Position numbers and translations under genes: made by a program. The notes under the pieces are model-generated. The model searched no databases. It saw only the letters and a list, made by a program, of their open reading frames with translations, and was not told the DNA's origin. Shown here piece by piece: positions 54,458 through 64,000 of a stretch of 64,000 nt of DNA. The DNA comes from Epithemia pelagica (Eukaryota; Bacillariophyta; Bacillariophyceae; Surirellales; Surirellaceae), in NCBI GenBank assembly GCA_946965045.2, contig OX337233.1, forward strand, positions 496,001 to 560,000, written 5' to 3'. How positions within the stretch are numbered: the stretch's first letter is position 1; every line of letters starts with the position of its first letter.

Positions 54458-56236
54458 ATGCAAGAAGAAGCGAGATTGTCCAATCTTCTCTTTCCTGACA
54501 CCAACAAAGATGAAATGCCAGAATGCAAATGCGACACATGACCGCCGCTTTTGGGTGGATGGCGTCGGTATCATGCATCGGTTGTTGTGAATGGCGAGAA
54601 AAAGGAAAACCAGACAGTCGTTGTCATTGGAGGACAAAAAGCAAGGTGCATCGTCACAAATTCTGTGTTGTTGATGGATTTGGAAAAGGACACGAAGGAG
54701 TGGACAGAAGGTCCAAGGCTGAATAAAAGTCGTTGTGGACTTGCAGCAGTGGTTTGTAATGGCTCTGTTTACGCCTTGGGAGGAATCTGTAATGGTCAAC
54801 GTCTGGATTCAATCGAGCGAATTGATCTTGTAGATTTGTTGAAATCACCATGTACTTCCGACAACACGAAGCATTGGGAGATATTGACTTGTACATTGTC
54901 CACTCCAAGAGAAGGGTGTCAAGCTGCTACGGTACATAATCGTTTTATTGTGGTCGTCGGTGGACACGATGTCAGCTTCCTGTCGTCGACTAATATTATT
55001 GATACGGCAGTGCAAAATCAACACATTGTCGTTCGAGGTCCTTCAATGACGGTTCCTCGAGCTGTGTGTGGATTGGGTGTTGTTGGCCATCGCATCTTTG
55101 TCATTGGCGGGTACAACGGAAGTTCCAGACTAAACTCAGTTGAATATTTGGAGTTCATTGAAGCTTCTAAAGCGAACAATGATAACTTGAGTTTGATCTT
55201 TCCTTCATCGTCGAAATGGAAAGTTCACAAGAATCTGCTCCTTTCTGTTCCTCGGCATTCACACGCTGTTGCGAAAGTCGGGACGTGTCTGATTGTGACA
55301 GGAGGTCATTCCGCTTTGAAGTCAGTCGAGTTATTGGACACGAAGCGCAACGTGGTGTTCAACTTACCTGATTGGACCGTGGAGCGCGAAGCTCATAGCG
55401 CGGTTTCATTTTTGGACAGAATTGTGGTCATTGGAGGGCTTCGTGAAGATACCTGTGAGTCGCTTGCATCGATTGACATGCAGGTACACACCATGGTACG
55501 ATCTTGATATCGCAAGCGACTGGAGGAACCGCTTTCAAACATTCTCACAACCATTTCGTGCTGTTTCTTCTCGCAGAGTCTCCAGAACAGGTATTCGTGT
55601 CGTGCTGAGCTCGACATGGAACTTGAAAAACTGAAGAGAAAGATTCAACTTGCAAATAGGGATCATGAGGCCATTGAGGCGGAATCCTTGTTGCCTCTGA
55701 TGCAATGGCTTCGTGATCACGACGACAAGTTCCGTTCTGTACAGGAACTTCGAGCAGGTATTGACGAACTGAAAGGGAAATTGAAAGATATAGATAGTTT
55801 TGTGGGGTGCCTTCCAATTGCACGCAAGATTGAAGAACTACAACAGCTTGTCGACTGGAATGAGAGTTTTGGTAATTAAAAGAACCTTGCTGGACAAAAA
55901 TCAGAGATTGAGGTTGAAGCCGGTTCGATGACAGGAAAGGAAACACTGCTGGTGTCGGAACGTACCACTCGTGAGTTTGTCGACTTGAATTTCAGGCTTG
56001 GTGATGAAAAGAACCTTGCTGGTCCGAAAGCAAAGGATGACTTTGAATTCGTGTCGGTGACCGGAAACAAAACACTACCAGTGTCGGTCCGTTCTACTGA
56101 TGAACTCTCGAATGCTTGTCATAATCCCGAAGAACGACTTAGGAAACTGGAAGATATGATGATTGAACAAAGGAACATGATGGCTCAACTTGAAGATATG
56201 ATTGTTCAACTTTCTGATCGGGTTGGGCGTGCTTGA
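54458..56236 (+). pseudogene. Kelch/coiled-coil gene (copy E) with two in-frame stops
   Basis: Starts MQEEARLSNLLFPDTNKDEM. TGA at 54539-54541 replaces the Trp of the family's 'DSWPPLLGGWR'. The Kelch frame then continues intact to 55495. The intron (55496-55576, ATG|GTACG...CTCGCAG) is conserved. Exon 2 (55577 on) lacks 11 codons around 'DRSKLKALQ', has TAA at 55877-55879 in place of a Glu codon, and ends VIVQLSDRVGRA after a short frameshift. Two nonsense codons, an in-frame deletion and a changed tail all indicate a pseudogene. Confidence 0.82.
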
Positions 56237-57808
56237 GAAGACCAACTAGGTCCATTTGCCATATTCAGACGGTAATTTTGATTGCTGTGTCGTGTTTACC
56301 TGGATTCCATATCGAGGGAATGGAGGTGGAACAATAGACAAAGGGCGAACACCTCGTCTCGAATCCGATCATATATCTGTGTGTTGGTGGTTCTGCTCTG
56401 TGATACTCCAGAGAGGAGGAGAGAGACATTGTCGCTTGCAGTGCGTCATTGGTTGGTGGATTGACCACATCCATCAGCCATCGTTTACCATAGTTTCCAC
56501 CACGGACGGCGGCTCGGCTCCTCCTTGTCGTCGTTGTCATCCTTTGCCTTGTTGTTGTCGTTGGTGAGATTGGAAGTTGATGGTTCCACGCGATTCCTCT
56601 GCTTGTTGTGCTTGGTTTGGAACGGGTCGTCAAGTTTGGGGAACGGGTCGTCAAGTTTGTGTGTGTGTGTGTGCTGCTGCTGGTCGAGGCGGGAGGAGAC
56701 CGACTCATCTGAAGAGGACCCGGGCGCTGGTGACAACGGGTTATTGTTCCTACTGTCTTGGATCATGGGTTTTCACGCGAACCGTGCCGTGCTCCCCCAC
56801 AAGTCTTGGATCCACCCGGAGGGTTGCGTGCCTTGTTCTTGTCTTGCTGTTTCTTTTTTGGTTGGCGATACTTGACTATCGTTCGGCCTTGGCGACGAGC
56901 CATGGATCGCATTCTTCTTCGAGGGCTTGTTGTTGTTGTTCCTCCACTGGTGGGAATGGCCATGGACGTTGTATTTGGGTTGTTGTACTAGGGTCGTCAT
57001 TGGCAAAAGGATCTCCACCAGGTATCACTTGTGTCGTTGTCGTTGTCGTCGACGAGGGAGAATGCGGCGGTACCGAGGTTTTGGGGTCTTGTCGTCGTCG
57101 TTGTTCCTATTCTGGATACAAAATTGTTCTTGTTGGCTTTGGCAGCGATACGATCCAAACTGTCTGGTTTTCAAGCATGCGCGTGCGAGAAATTGTGTCT
57201 TGACGTCATGTGCATGTTGGCGGGTCTCCGCAATTTCTCGCAGACATGCTTGAAACCCAGACAGTTTGGATCGTATGGAAAGATGCGCACACACAAACAG
57301 AACGAAAAAACATGGCTGGGTGAGCTGGGGATCCGTTGGTCAAGGGATATTTCGGCCCCATTCACTACCGTGATCTAGAAAGACTTTGGGTTTTAAACGT
57401 TTGGCTTTGGCTGCTGCTGATACGTTGTTTGGGGAAAGACGGCACTTTTGTCTCGTCAGGCAAAGAACTGACGATCGTGCCCAATACGACAGAAAGAAGG
57501 AGGAATAGCAACACAAAGGTTGAGTTCATGAATACTGTCATCGTTGTCGTTGATGCGATTCCAAGGATTGCGAGAGAGGGATGCTACGAGGCACTCTCGT
57601 TTTCTCGCTATGATCCAATCGAACCATCTCTCGTTTCGGGGCGGGATGATCGAGATGAAGCCAACGAGACGCTTTTGGATCCTCTCTCATCGTTCGTTTT
57701 CTCTCTCCGAAAAAGATCTTCCCTTAAAGCGATCTAGACGCGACTCGTGGCTTCCCACAAATCCAGCAGACGGACAGACGGAAGATCCAAATCATCATCC
57801 ATCACGAC
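56149..57808. repeat. 1.7-kb segmental duplication, first copy
   Basis: Near-identical to 61020-62822, starting at the coiled-coil tail of Kelch copy E (GGAAGATATGATG) and ending ATCACGAC. The second copy has about 110 extra bases at 61145-61250 and a 27-base insertion at about 61971-61998. Conserved minus-strand coding-like sequence ends EEPSRRPWWKLW (56485 and 61460), which could be a real but unrecognised protein C-terminus. A plus-strand frame of 133 codons (57336-57737) is the same in both copies. Confidence 0.85.
57148..57276. repeat. Long imperfect inverted repeat (stem-loop), first copy
   Basis: The left arm ATACGATCCAAACTGTCTGG... (57148-57195) pairs with the right arm ...CCAGACAGTTTGGATCGTAT (57231-57276) over about 46 bp with only a few mismatches or a 2-nt bulge. 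The loop is 35 nt. An RNA from either strand would fold into a long hairpin of pre-miRNA-like size. Confidence 0.85.
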
Positions 57809-58689
57809 CATGACCAAAAGTGGTTGATCAAACTGAGAAAGATCCTTTTCTTCGTTTTGTCTTTGTGCAAGAGATAACCATGTCACTCCGAACGCACGTC
57901 GTCGTCTTCAACGCCATCGCATTCACGACGACTCGTATGGTAGGGTGATATTCTAAAGGAATCATCCACACCATCCTTTCAGAGTTTTGGCCATGACAAA
58001 AACAACGATTATTACAAGGCAAAGACGACAGCGAAAACCAGCAGCAACAGCAACAGCAAGACCAACAAGAAAACGTCGCAAACGCAATTCGAGTCATCGT
58101 CCTCCAATACAACAACGACCTCAAGACAACGATTGCGTCGCTTGACTCAAACTAATTCGTTGCCATCGTCGTCCTTATGGTGGGTACGCTATCTCATGTT
58201 ACTGGCTCAATATCGTGCAACAAAAATACTGACATGGTGCAACATGGATTGGATGCGGCCTACAGTCGGTTGTCTTGCGAACCTGGGATGCCGACTTGGC
58301 AATTTCAAACCTCTCGTTTTGTAGATATGCAAGGGTGGTTTTTGGAGTATTGTCGCCACGGTCCTGGCACCACCTCTGGCCCTAATCATGTGTTGTGAAT
58401 GGTACGATTCGGATCAAACCTTGCTGGAATTGCGCAAGAAATGCGGCAACAAGGGACCCTCATCACACAACACCAAACCTCGGAACAACATGACTTGTTC
58501 TGTAAAGAACGATTTGGAATTCTGGTCTAGGAACAATTGCAAACCGGCTTTGAGTATATTGTCCATGGCGAACCTCGTTCAGTCCCAATCACAGTCATTA
58601 TAACACCCAGAACAACAATAAGCTATCCTCATGGGTTTCGCGACCCTCCCCCATGTTTCTCCAACGACAAGAACAACCAATGGTGGTTC
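57809..58689. other. Unassigned region after the duplicated block
   Basis: Open stretches such as MPTWQFQTSRFVDMQGWFLE (about 58290) look protein-like but cannot be joined into a gene or assigned to a family. It may be a decayed 5' part of the FAS1 pseudogene that follows. Confidence 0.3.
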
Positions 58690-59270
58690 CAATTTCAGCT
58701 TGGTGGATACCTTGAATTCACAGTTCTTGAGGATTGTGGTGACCAATCAAACCACTGTGAACCTTTCGAACGAACGTGGTGGAACCAGCTCAAATTGTTA
58801 CATCAATCTTGCTGCCCCTCTTGCCGTCGGTGGGTGTCACCGCCTTTTTGACACCCACTCTGTCTTCTTTGTGCTTGATTCAACCATTGGTCTAGACGGG
58901 GTTGTTGGATACAATGAACAATCTCGAAGCGGGCTTTGTGACACTTTTGGTGCCGACCAATCAGGCCTTTGAAGTCTTGAATGTCAATAGCTTGACGTTG
59001 ACTTGTGTCTTGGACCCAATGTGTATCGTGGCGGTACCTTGTTTCGAGAGAGCATTACCAGTTTCATGGCCGGCAACCAAGGCAATCCCATTCAACTTAC
59101 CAGTGATTCGGCTACCGATTGGATCTTTTCCGCGACACAATTTCCGCAATCTCTCGGCCGTGGACCGGACCGAACCGGATTTGCCTCTCACCTGCGCCAA
59201 TTTCGTCAATACCCAAGTCGTCGCCCTTCGAGGGGTCATTCACTGGGATCGATGCCGTCTTGTTTCCATA
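58690..59270 (+). pseudogene. Decayed FAS1 gene fragment (copy 4)
   Basis: Three frames in turn give similarity to the last two domains of the copy at 48206-51260. These are VDTLNSQFLRIVVTNQTT, then MLDTMNNLEAGFVTLLVPTN followed by QAFEVLNVNSL, then GGTLFRESITSFMAGNQGNP and RGVIHW near the end. Several indels and one deletion break the frame. The downstream flank (TAATACACACATTACTCTG) also resembles the flanks of copies 2 and 3. Confidence 0.8.
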
Positions 59271-59639
59271 ATAATACACACATTACTCTGTGGAAGAACG
59301 ATATGGGATTCCGTTGGTGCACAGTAGGAATCGGAAGCAAATCATTTCTTCGAAAGCCCACCCACTTTGGAACTGTCTCATATCGAAATCAAGGCGCTTT
59401 TGTCCTCGAATTGCATGGTATGGTGGAATATATGGACACAACAGGTACAGTCGAGAAGATGCAAAGTCTCTCTACTACCTACAGAGAGAACACTCATACT
59501 CTCGTCATGTAGAGTCATGTCATGTCGTTCAACTGGAACTTCACTACCATTGTTAGTGTTGCCGATGACTGCCGGTCCGATCCATGAAGCACATACACAA
59601 TTCCACGATTCTGGCGCGTGACGAGATGCTGGTCCTCTC

Positions 59640-59800
59640 ATAATATATGTGGGGCGTGTGACCAACTCCGAACCGAGTAACAGTCGATGGTTGATACAGA
59701 TACAAGAACGCAGCGGCGGGCAATGATCATATACATGTGGGATGCAAAACGTTGGTGCATATAAACACTATGTCAACGAAGCTCAACGGTACGTGGCAGG
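59640..59800. repeat. Kelch-upstream repeat fragment
   Basis: Contains 'GCAGCGGCGGGCAATGATCAT', 'GCAAAACGTTGGTGCATAT' and 'GAAGCTCAACGGTACGTGG'. It abuts the 3' end of Kelch fragment F rather than a 5' end, showing rearrangement. Confidence 0.6.
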
Positions 59801-61019
59801 CGGTCGTGATCTTCCAGTTTCCTAAGTCGTTCTTCGGGATTATGACAAGCATTCGAGAGTTCATCAGTAGAACGGACCGACACTGGTAGTGTTTCGTTTC
59901 CGGTCACCGACACGAATTCAAACTCATCCTTTGCTTTCGGACCAGCAAGGTTCTTTTCATTCTTTGCTTTCTGACCAGCAAGGTTCGTTTCATCTCCAAC
60001 ACTTACATTCAAGTCGACAAGCTCAAGAGTTGTACGTTCCGACACGGGCAGTGTTTCCTTTCCTGTCACCGAACCGGACTCAGCCTCAACATCTGTTTTC
60101 GGACCAGCAAGGTGCTTTTCATCTCCATACCTGCCATTTAAGTCAACAAGCTTTTGTAGCTCTTCAATCTTGCGAGCAATTGGAAGACACCCCGCTAAAC
60201 TGTCCATATCCTGCAGCTATCCTTTCAGTTCGTCAATAGTTTCTTGAAGATCATGTACAGAGCGGAACTTGTCATCCTCATCTCGAAGATTTTCCATCAC
60301 CGGTAGCAAGCATTCCGCATCAATGGCCTCTTGCAGCGCCTTGACATTGCTACGATCCCTATTTGCAAGTTGAATCTTAATCTTCATTTTTTCAAGTTCC
60401 ATGTCGAGCTCAGCACGACACGAATACATGTTCTGAGATGTCTTTGAAAAGAAGAGCACCAAAGCGTCGTAAGAGAACAGAACAACAATATTTGAAACAA
60501 TAATTTCTCCAGCCCCTTGCGATATCAAAGCCAATTCTTACTGCAAGAAACGCCACACCTGGGGGTGTTCCGGTGTATCACTCAGTGCGAGCGTCTCATA
60601 CGTACCTGACAAAACCCTCCAATGACATCGATCCTTTCAAAGAATGATACCAGACTAGGACCGTCCCGCCTCACGGTAATATCAGGTATGTTGAACACGA
60701 TGTTGCGCTTTGTGTCCAATACTTCTACTGACTTCAAAGTTTTCATTTTTCTACCTCCAGTCACAATCAGACAGGTCCCGACTTTTGCAACAGCAGGTTT
60801 CTTCCGAGGGACAGAAAGGACCAAATCCTTGTGCACTCTCCATTTCGACGATGAAGGAAAGACAGAACTCATATCCTCATGGGTCTCTTCATAAGTATCA
60901 AAGAAATCCAAATATTCGACGGAGTTAAGATCGGAATAGTCATATTGATTGTGCCCACCAATGACAAAGATGCGATTTCCAACAACGGCCATTCCACAGC
61001 AAGATCGAGGAACCGTCAT
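59773..61019 (-). pseudogene. Kelch/coiled-coil fragment (copy F), 5'-truncated
   Basis: Begins at MTVPRSCCGMAVVGNRIFVI, about the fourth Kelch blade, at 61019. The earlier blades are missing because of a junction with oppositely oriented copy-E-like sequence. Kelch similarity runs to FEIDVIGG-like sequence and a stop near 60582. The coiled coil follows at 60430-60217 (NMYSCRAELDMELEKMKIKI) and, after a short break, at 60207-59773 (MDSLAGCLPIARKIEEL... ELSNACHNPEERLRKLEDHD). The 3' end runs into the dispersed repeat. Confidence 0.8.
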
Positions 61020-62822
61020 GGAAGATATGATGATTGAACAAAGAAACATGATGGCTCAACTTGAAGATATGATTGTTCAACTTTCTGATCGGGTTGGGCG
61101 TGCCTGAGAAGACGAACTAGGTCCATTTGTCATATTCAGACGGCGAACCAGGTCCATTGCCATGTTCGATCTATGACGGATTTCAATGACAAATCGCTTC
61201 TCCCTAGTAAAAAAGCCGAATGTCCAATATTTACCTCGTTCGAAATTATCAAATTTTGATTGCTGTGTCGTGTTTACCTGGATTCCATATCGAGGGAATG
61301 GAGGTGGAACAATAGACAAAGGGCGAACACCTCGTCTCGAATCCGATCCTATATCTGTGTGTTGGTGGTTCTCTGTGATACTCCAGAGAGCAGGAGAGAG
61401 ACAATGTCACTTGCAGTGCGTCATTGGTTGGTGGATTGACCACATCCATCAGCCATCGTTTACCATAGTTTCCACCACGGACGGCGGCTCGGCTCCTCCT
61501 TGTCGTCGTTGTCATCCTTTGCCTTGTTGTTGTCGTTGGTGAGATTGGAAGTTGATGGTTCCACGCGATTCCTCTGCTTGTTGTGCTTGGTTTGGAACGG
61601 GTCGTCAAGTTTGGGGAACGGGTCGTCAAGTTTGGGTGTGTGTGTGTGTGTGCTGCTGCTAGTCGAGGGAGGAGACCGACTCATCTGAAGAGGACCCAGG
61701 CGCTGGTGACAACGGGTTATTGTTGCCACTGTCTTAGATCATGGTTTTCACGCGAACCGTGCCGTGCTCCCCCACAAGTCTTGGATCCACCCGGAGGGTT
61801 GCGTGCCTTGTTCTTGTCTTGCGGTTTCTTTTTTGGTTGGCGATACTTGACTATCGTTCGGCCTTGGCGAGGGCGACGAGCCATGGATCGCATTCTTCTT
61901 CGAGGGCTTGTTGTTGTTGTTCCTCCACTGGTGGGAATGGCCATGGACGTCGTATTTGGGTTGTTGTACTAATACTGCTAGGAGTAATACTCCTGCTAGG
62001 GTCGTCATTGGCAAAAGGATCTCCACCTGGTATCACTAGTGTCGTTGTCGTTGTCGTCGTCGTCGACGAGGGAGAATGCGGCGGTACCGAGGTTTTGGGG
62101 TCTTGTCGTCGTCGTTGTTCCTATTCTGGATACAAAATTGTTCTTGTTGGCTTTGGCAGCGATACGATCCAAACTGTCTGGTTTTCAAGCATGCGCGTGC
62201 GAGAAATTGTGTCTTGACGTCATGTACATGTTGGCGGGTCTCCGCAATTTCTCGCAGACATGCTTGAAACCCAGACAGTTTGGATCGTATGGAAAGATGC
62301 GCACACACAAACAGAACGAAAAAACATGGCTGGGTGAGCTGGGGATCCGTTGGTCAAGGGATATTTCGGCCCCATTCACTACCGTGATCTAGAAAGACTT
62401 TGGGTTTTAAACGTTTGGCTTTGGCTGCTGCTGATACGTTGTTTGGGGAAAGACGGCACTTTTGTCTCGTCAGGCAAAGAACTGACGATCGTGCCCAATA
62501 CGACAGAAAGAAGGAGGAATAGCAACACAAAGGTTGAGTTCATGAATACTGTCATCGTTGTCGTTGATGCGATTCCAAGGATTGCGAGAGAGGGATGCTA
62601 CGAGGCACTCTCGTTTTCTCGCTATGATCCAATCGAACCATCTCTCGTTTCGGGGCGGGATGATCGAGATGAAGCCAACGAGACGCTTTTGGATCCTCTC
62701 TCATCGTTCGTTTTCTCTCTCCGAAAAAGATCTTCCCTTAAAGCGATCTAGACGCGACTCGTGGCTTCCCACAAATCCAGCAGACGGACAGACGGAAGAT
62801 CCAAATCATCATCCATCACGAC
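61020..62822. repeat. 1.7-kb segmental duplication, second copy
   Basis: Starts inside copy-E coiled-coil sequence, directly joined to inverted Kelch F through the shared bases GGAAG. It ends at the insertion point of the LTR retroelement at 62823, where the first copy continues into different sequence. Two small insertions distinguish it from 56149-57808. Confidence 0.85.
62162..62290. repeat. Long imperfect inverted repeat (stem-loop), second copy
   Basis: Same structure as 57148-57276. The arms are identical by eye; one loop difference (GTGCATG versus GTACATG). Confidence 0.85.
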
Positions 62823-62985
62823 TGTTGAAATTGTGGCCTATATTTGGCAATGAACGACAAATGTGTCTGAGCTACCACGGCTATGTGGCCGAATTCGGTG
62901 AGAGCTGTGTACGACTCCCACCTGTAAACCAAGGTAGCTTTATCGATAATGAACGTATAATCTTTCTGATAGCGAACTTTTAGCA
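62823..62985 (+). repeat. Probable LTR of the right-edge retrotransposon
   Basis: Starts TGTTGAAA exactly where the duplicated block stops matching and ends TTTTAGCA, an imperfect inverted match. TTTATCAGACCC just after could be a primer-binding region. The partner LTR lies beyond the window, so length and borders are unproven. Confidence 0.5.
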
Positions 62986-63032
62986 GTTTATCAGACCCAT
63001 TCGTTCCGATTTTTCGTGTGAACTACATCACC

Positions 63033-64000
63033 ATGGTACTAACTGCAGCCCAAACGACGTCTTTCTTTCAAGATGCCGATCAAATGGGCATTCCCCAGCC
63101 GACGGTAGCTCAACTTCAAGTTGAAGGAATCGCGACGATTCCTGACCTAGCTGACTTTGACAAGGAGACTCTTCAACAGGTTGCTGACAACCTACGGAAA
63201 CCAGGTGGACGAGTTCAAGATCCCAACCCTGGGGCAGCTGTTGGTGCAACAATTCCGACACCGCCGTTCGTATTTGGAGCCAAGTCACAACATCGTCTAA
63301 CTGTGGCGTGTGACCTAGTGCGGTACTATAACACCGTTGGTCGTGACCTAACCCAACCTAATATGAGATGGAATCATGTGATGAAGAACTTTGAAGTTCA
63401 ATGGAAGGCGTTGAAGGCTCGAAAGGACTCAGACGACCCAGATGTCCCGAAGATCAGCAAGGCACTACCAATTATCAAATGGACCGAAGCGTTCCAAGAT
63501 TACCTCCACAGGATCATTGGTGTCAGGACTATCCCATTGGCATATGTGATTCGGCAAGAAGTCGATGTGCCGGTTGTTCCTCCTCCACAAGCCACTAATA
63601 AGCCGCATTCTACAGAATACGGATCGATTGAAGTGGAATTGGTAGCCCGTGCATCACACGATCACGAGTTATACAGAGAAGACAATGGATCAGTATACTA
63701 CCACCTGGAGGAAGCAACTAGAGGGACGACGTATGCAGCATCTATTAAACCTTATCAACGTAATAAAGATGGAAGAGGCGCATGGTTGGCCCTTACCAGC
63801 CAATATGCGGGTCAAGATAAGTGGGAGGCCGAGATCAAGCGTCAGGATGATCTGCTCCACACACGTGTCTGGAAAGGCCAAAACAGTTTCCCACTGGAAG
63901 GGTTTATTGCACAACATAGAAACGCATATGTTTCCATGCAACAATGTGCAGAACATGTTGCTTACCAGTTACCCAATGAACACACGCGTGTCGGGTACTT
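63033..64000 (+). CDS. Retrotransposon Gag-like protein, runs off the right edge
   Basis: ATG 63033 opens a frame with no stop through the last base (322 codons). Translation begins MVLTAAQTTSFFQDADQMGI. Helical blocks follow: TVAQLQVEGIATIPDLADFD, IPTPPFVFGAKSQHRLTVAC, KISKALPIIKWTEAFQDYLH, YAASIKPYQRNKDGRGAWLA, RNAYVSMQQCAEHVAYQLPN. This layout matches long Gag-type ORFs of diatom copia elements as I recall them. No zinc knuckle or protease is reached before the edge. It belongs with the LTR-like sequence at 62823-62985. It differs from the Gag at 18494, so it is another retroelement family. The assignment is by pattern memory; a host gene cannot be fully excluded. Confidence 0.6.
   Translation, partial: MVLTAAQTTSFFQDADQMGIPQPTVAQLQVEGIATIPDLADFDKETLQQVADNLRKPGGRVQDPNPGAAVGATIPTPPFVFGAKSQHRLTVACDLVRYYNTVGRDLTQPNMRWNHVMKNFEVQWKALKARKDSDDPDVPKISKALPIIKWTEAFQDYLHRIIGVRTIPLAYVIRQEVDVPVVPPPQATNKPHSTEYGSIEVELVARASHDHELYREDNGSVYYHLEEATRGTTYAASIKPYQRNKDGRGAWLALTSQYAGQDKWEAEIKRQDDLLHTRVWKGQNSFPLEGFIAQHRNAYVSMQQCAEHVAYQLPNEHTRVGY

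Noticed and set aside
56577-57203. Plus-strand frame of 208 codons inside the duplicated block
   Set aside because: It consists of Cys/Val/Gly low-complexity sequence opposite a more protein-like minus-strand frame, and its 'conservation' in the second copy reflects recent duplication.

Overview
The window looks like nuclear DNA of a diatom, most likely a pennate species. The evidence is short GT-AG introns (about 57-240 nt), multi-FAS1 secreted proteins, a signal-plus-transit-peptide plastid protein, a diatom-style EF-hand membrane protein, and Ty1/copia retroelements of the kind abundant in diatoms. The species call is inference; no rRNA or plastid marker is present. I found no tRNA, rRNA or CRISPR array.

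Layout. 0.6-7.9 kb: an EF-hand gene with an in-frame stop, an intron-containing thioredoxin-like gene (minus strand), an intact four-domain FAS1 (fasciclin) gene, and the 5' part of a membrane-anchored coiled-coil gene. 7.9-24.2 kb: a three-level nested insertion. A copia retrotransposon (278-bp LTRs, 5-bp target duplication CAGCC) sits inside the coiled-coil gene. A 10.1-kb DNA element (7978-18080) sits inside the copia left LTR, with CACTGCAA termini and a 2-bp AA duplication. The 3' remainder of the host gene resumes at 24223.

The 10.1-kb element is the most novel object here. It carries a zinc-finger protein with a CACTA-like transposase motif. It also carries a class-III-aminotransferase-like PLP-fold protein that keeps the cofactor Asp and Lys, a possible BAH-like protein, and a multi-exon gene (or gene pair) ending in a Cys-rich domain.

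26.4-34.7 kb: an intron-containing Ser/Arg-rich diatom protein, a Kelch/coiled-coil gene, a truncated second-type Kelch gene, and a Crinkler-like P-loop NTPase plus nuclease gene with one frameshift. 36.9-61 kb: a rearranged cluster of Kelch/coiled-coil and FAS1 paralogues. It includes a duplicated head-to-head Kelch pair, a large inverted duplication (Kelch-FAS1 at 41-46 kb against FAS1-Kelch at 48-53.5 kb) flanking a small plastid-targeted gene, and several decayed copies. A dispersed palindrome-bearing repeat lies just upstream of most Kelch copies. 56.1-62.8 kb: a 1.7-kb block with a long near-perfect stem-loop is present twice. The second copy is cut by the LTR of another retrotransposon, whose Gag-like ORF runs off the right edge.

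The left and middle genes are ordinary single-copy-looking genes. The 7.9-24.2 kb interval is very recent mobile DNA: the copia LTRs differ at one position of 278 by eye. The right half is a duplicating, rearranging gene-family region.
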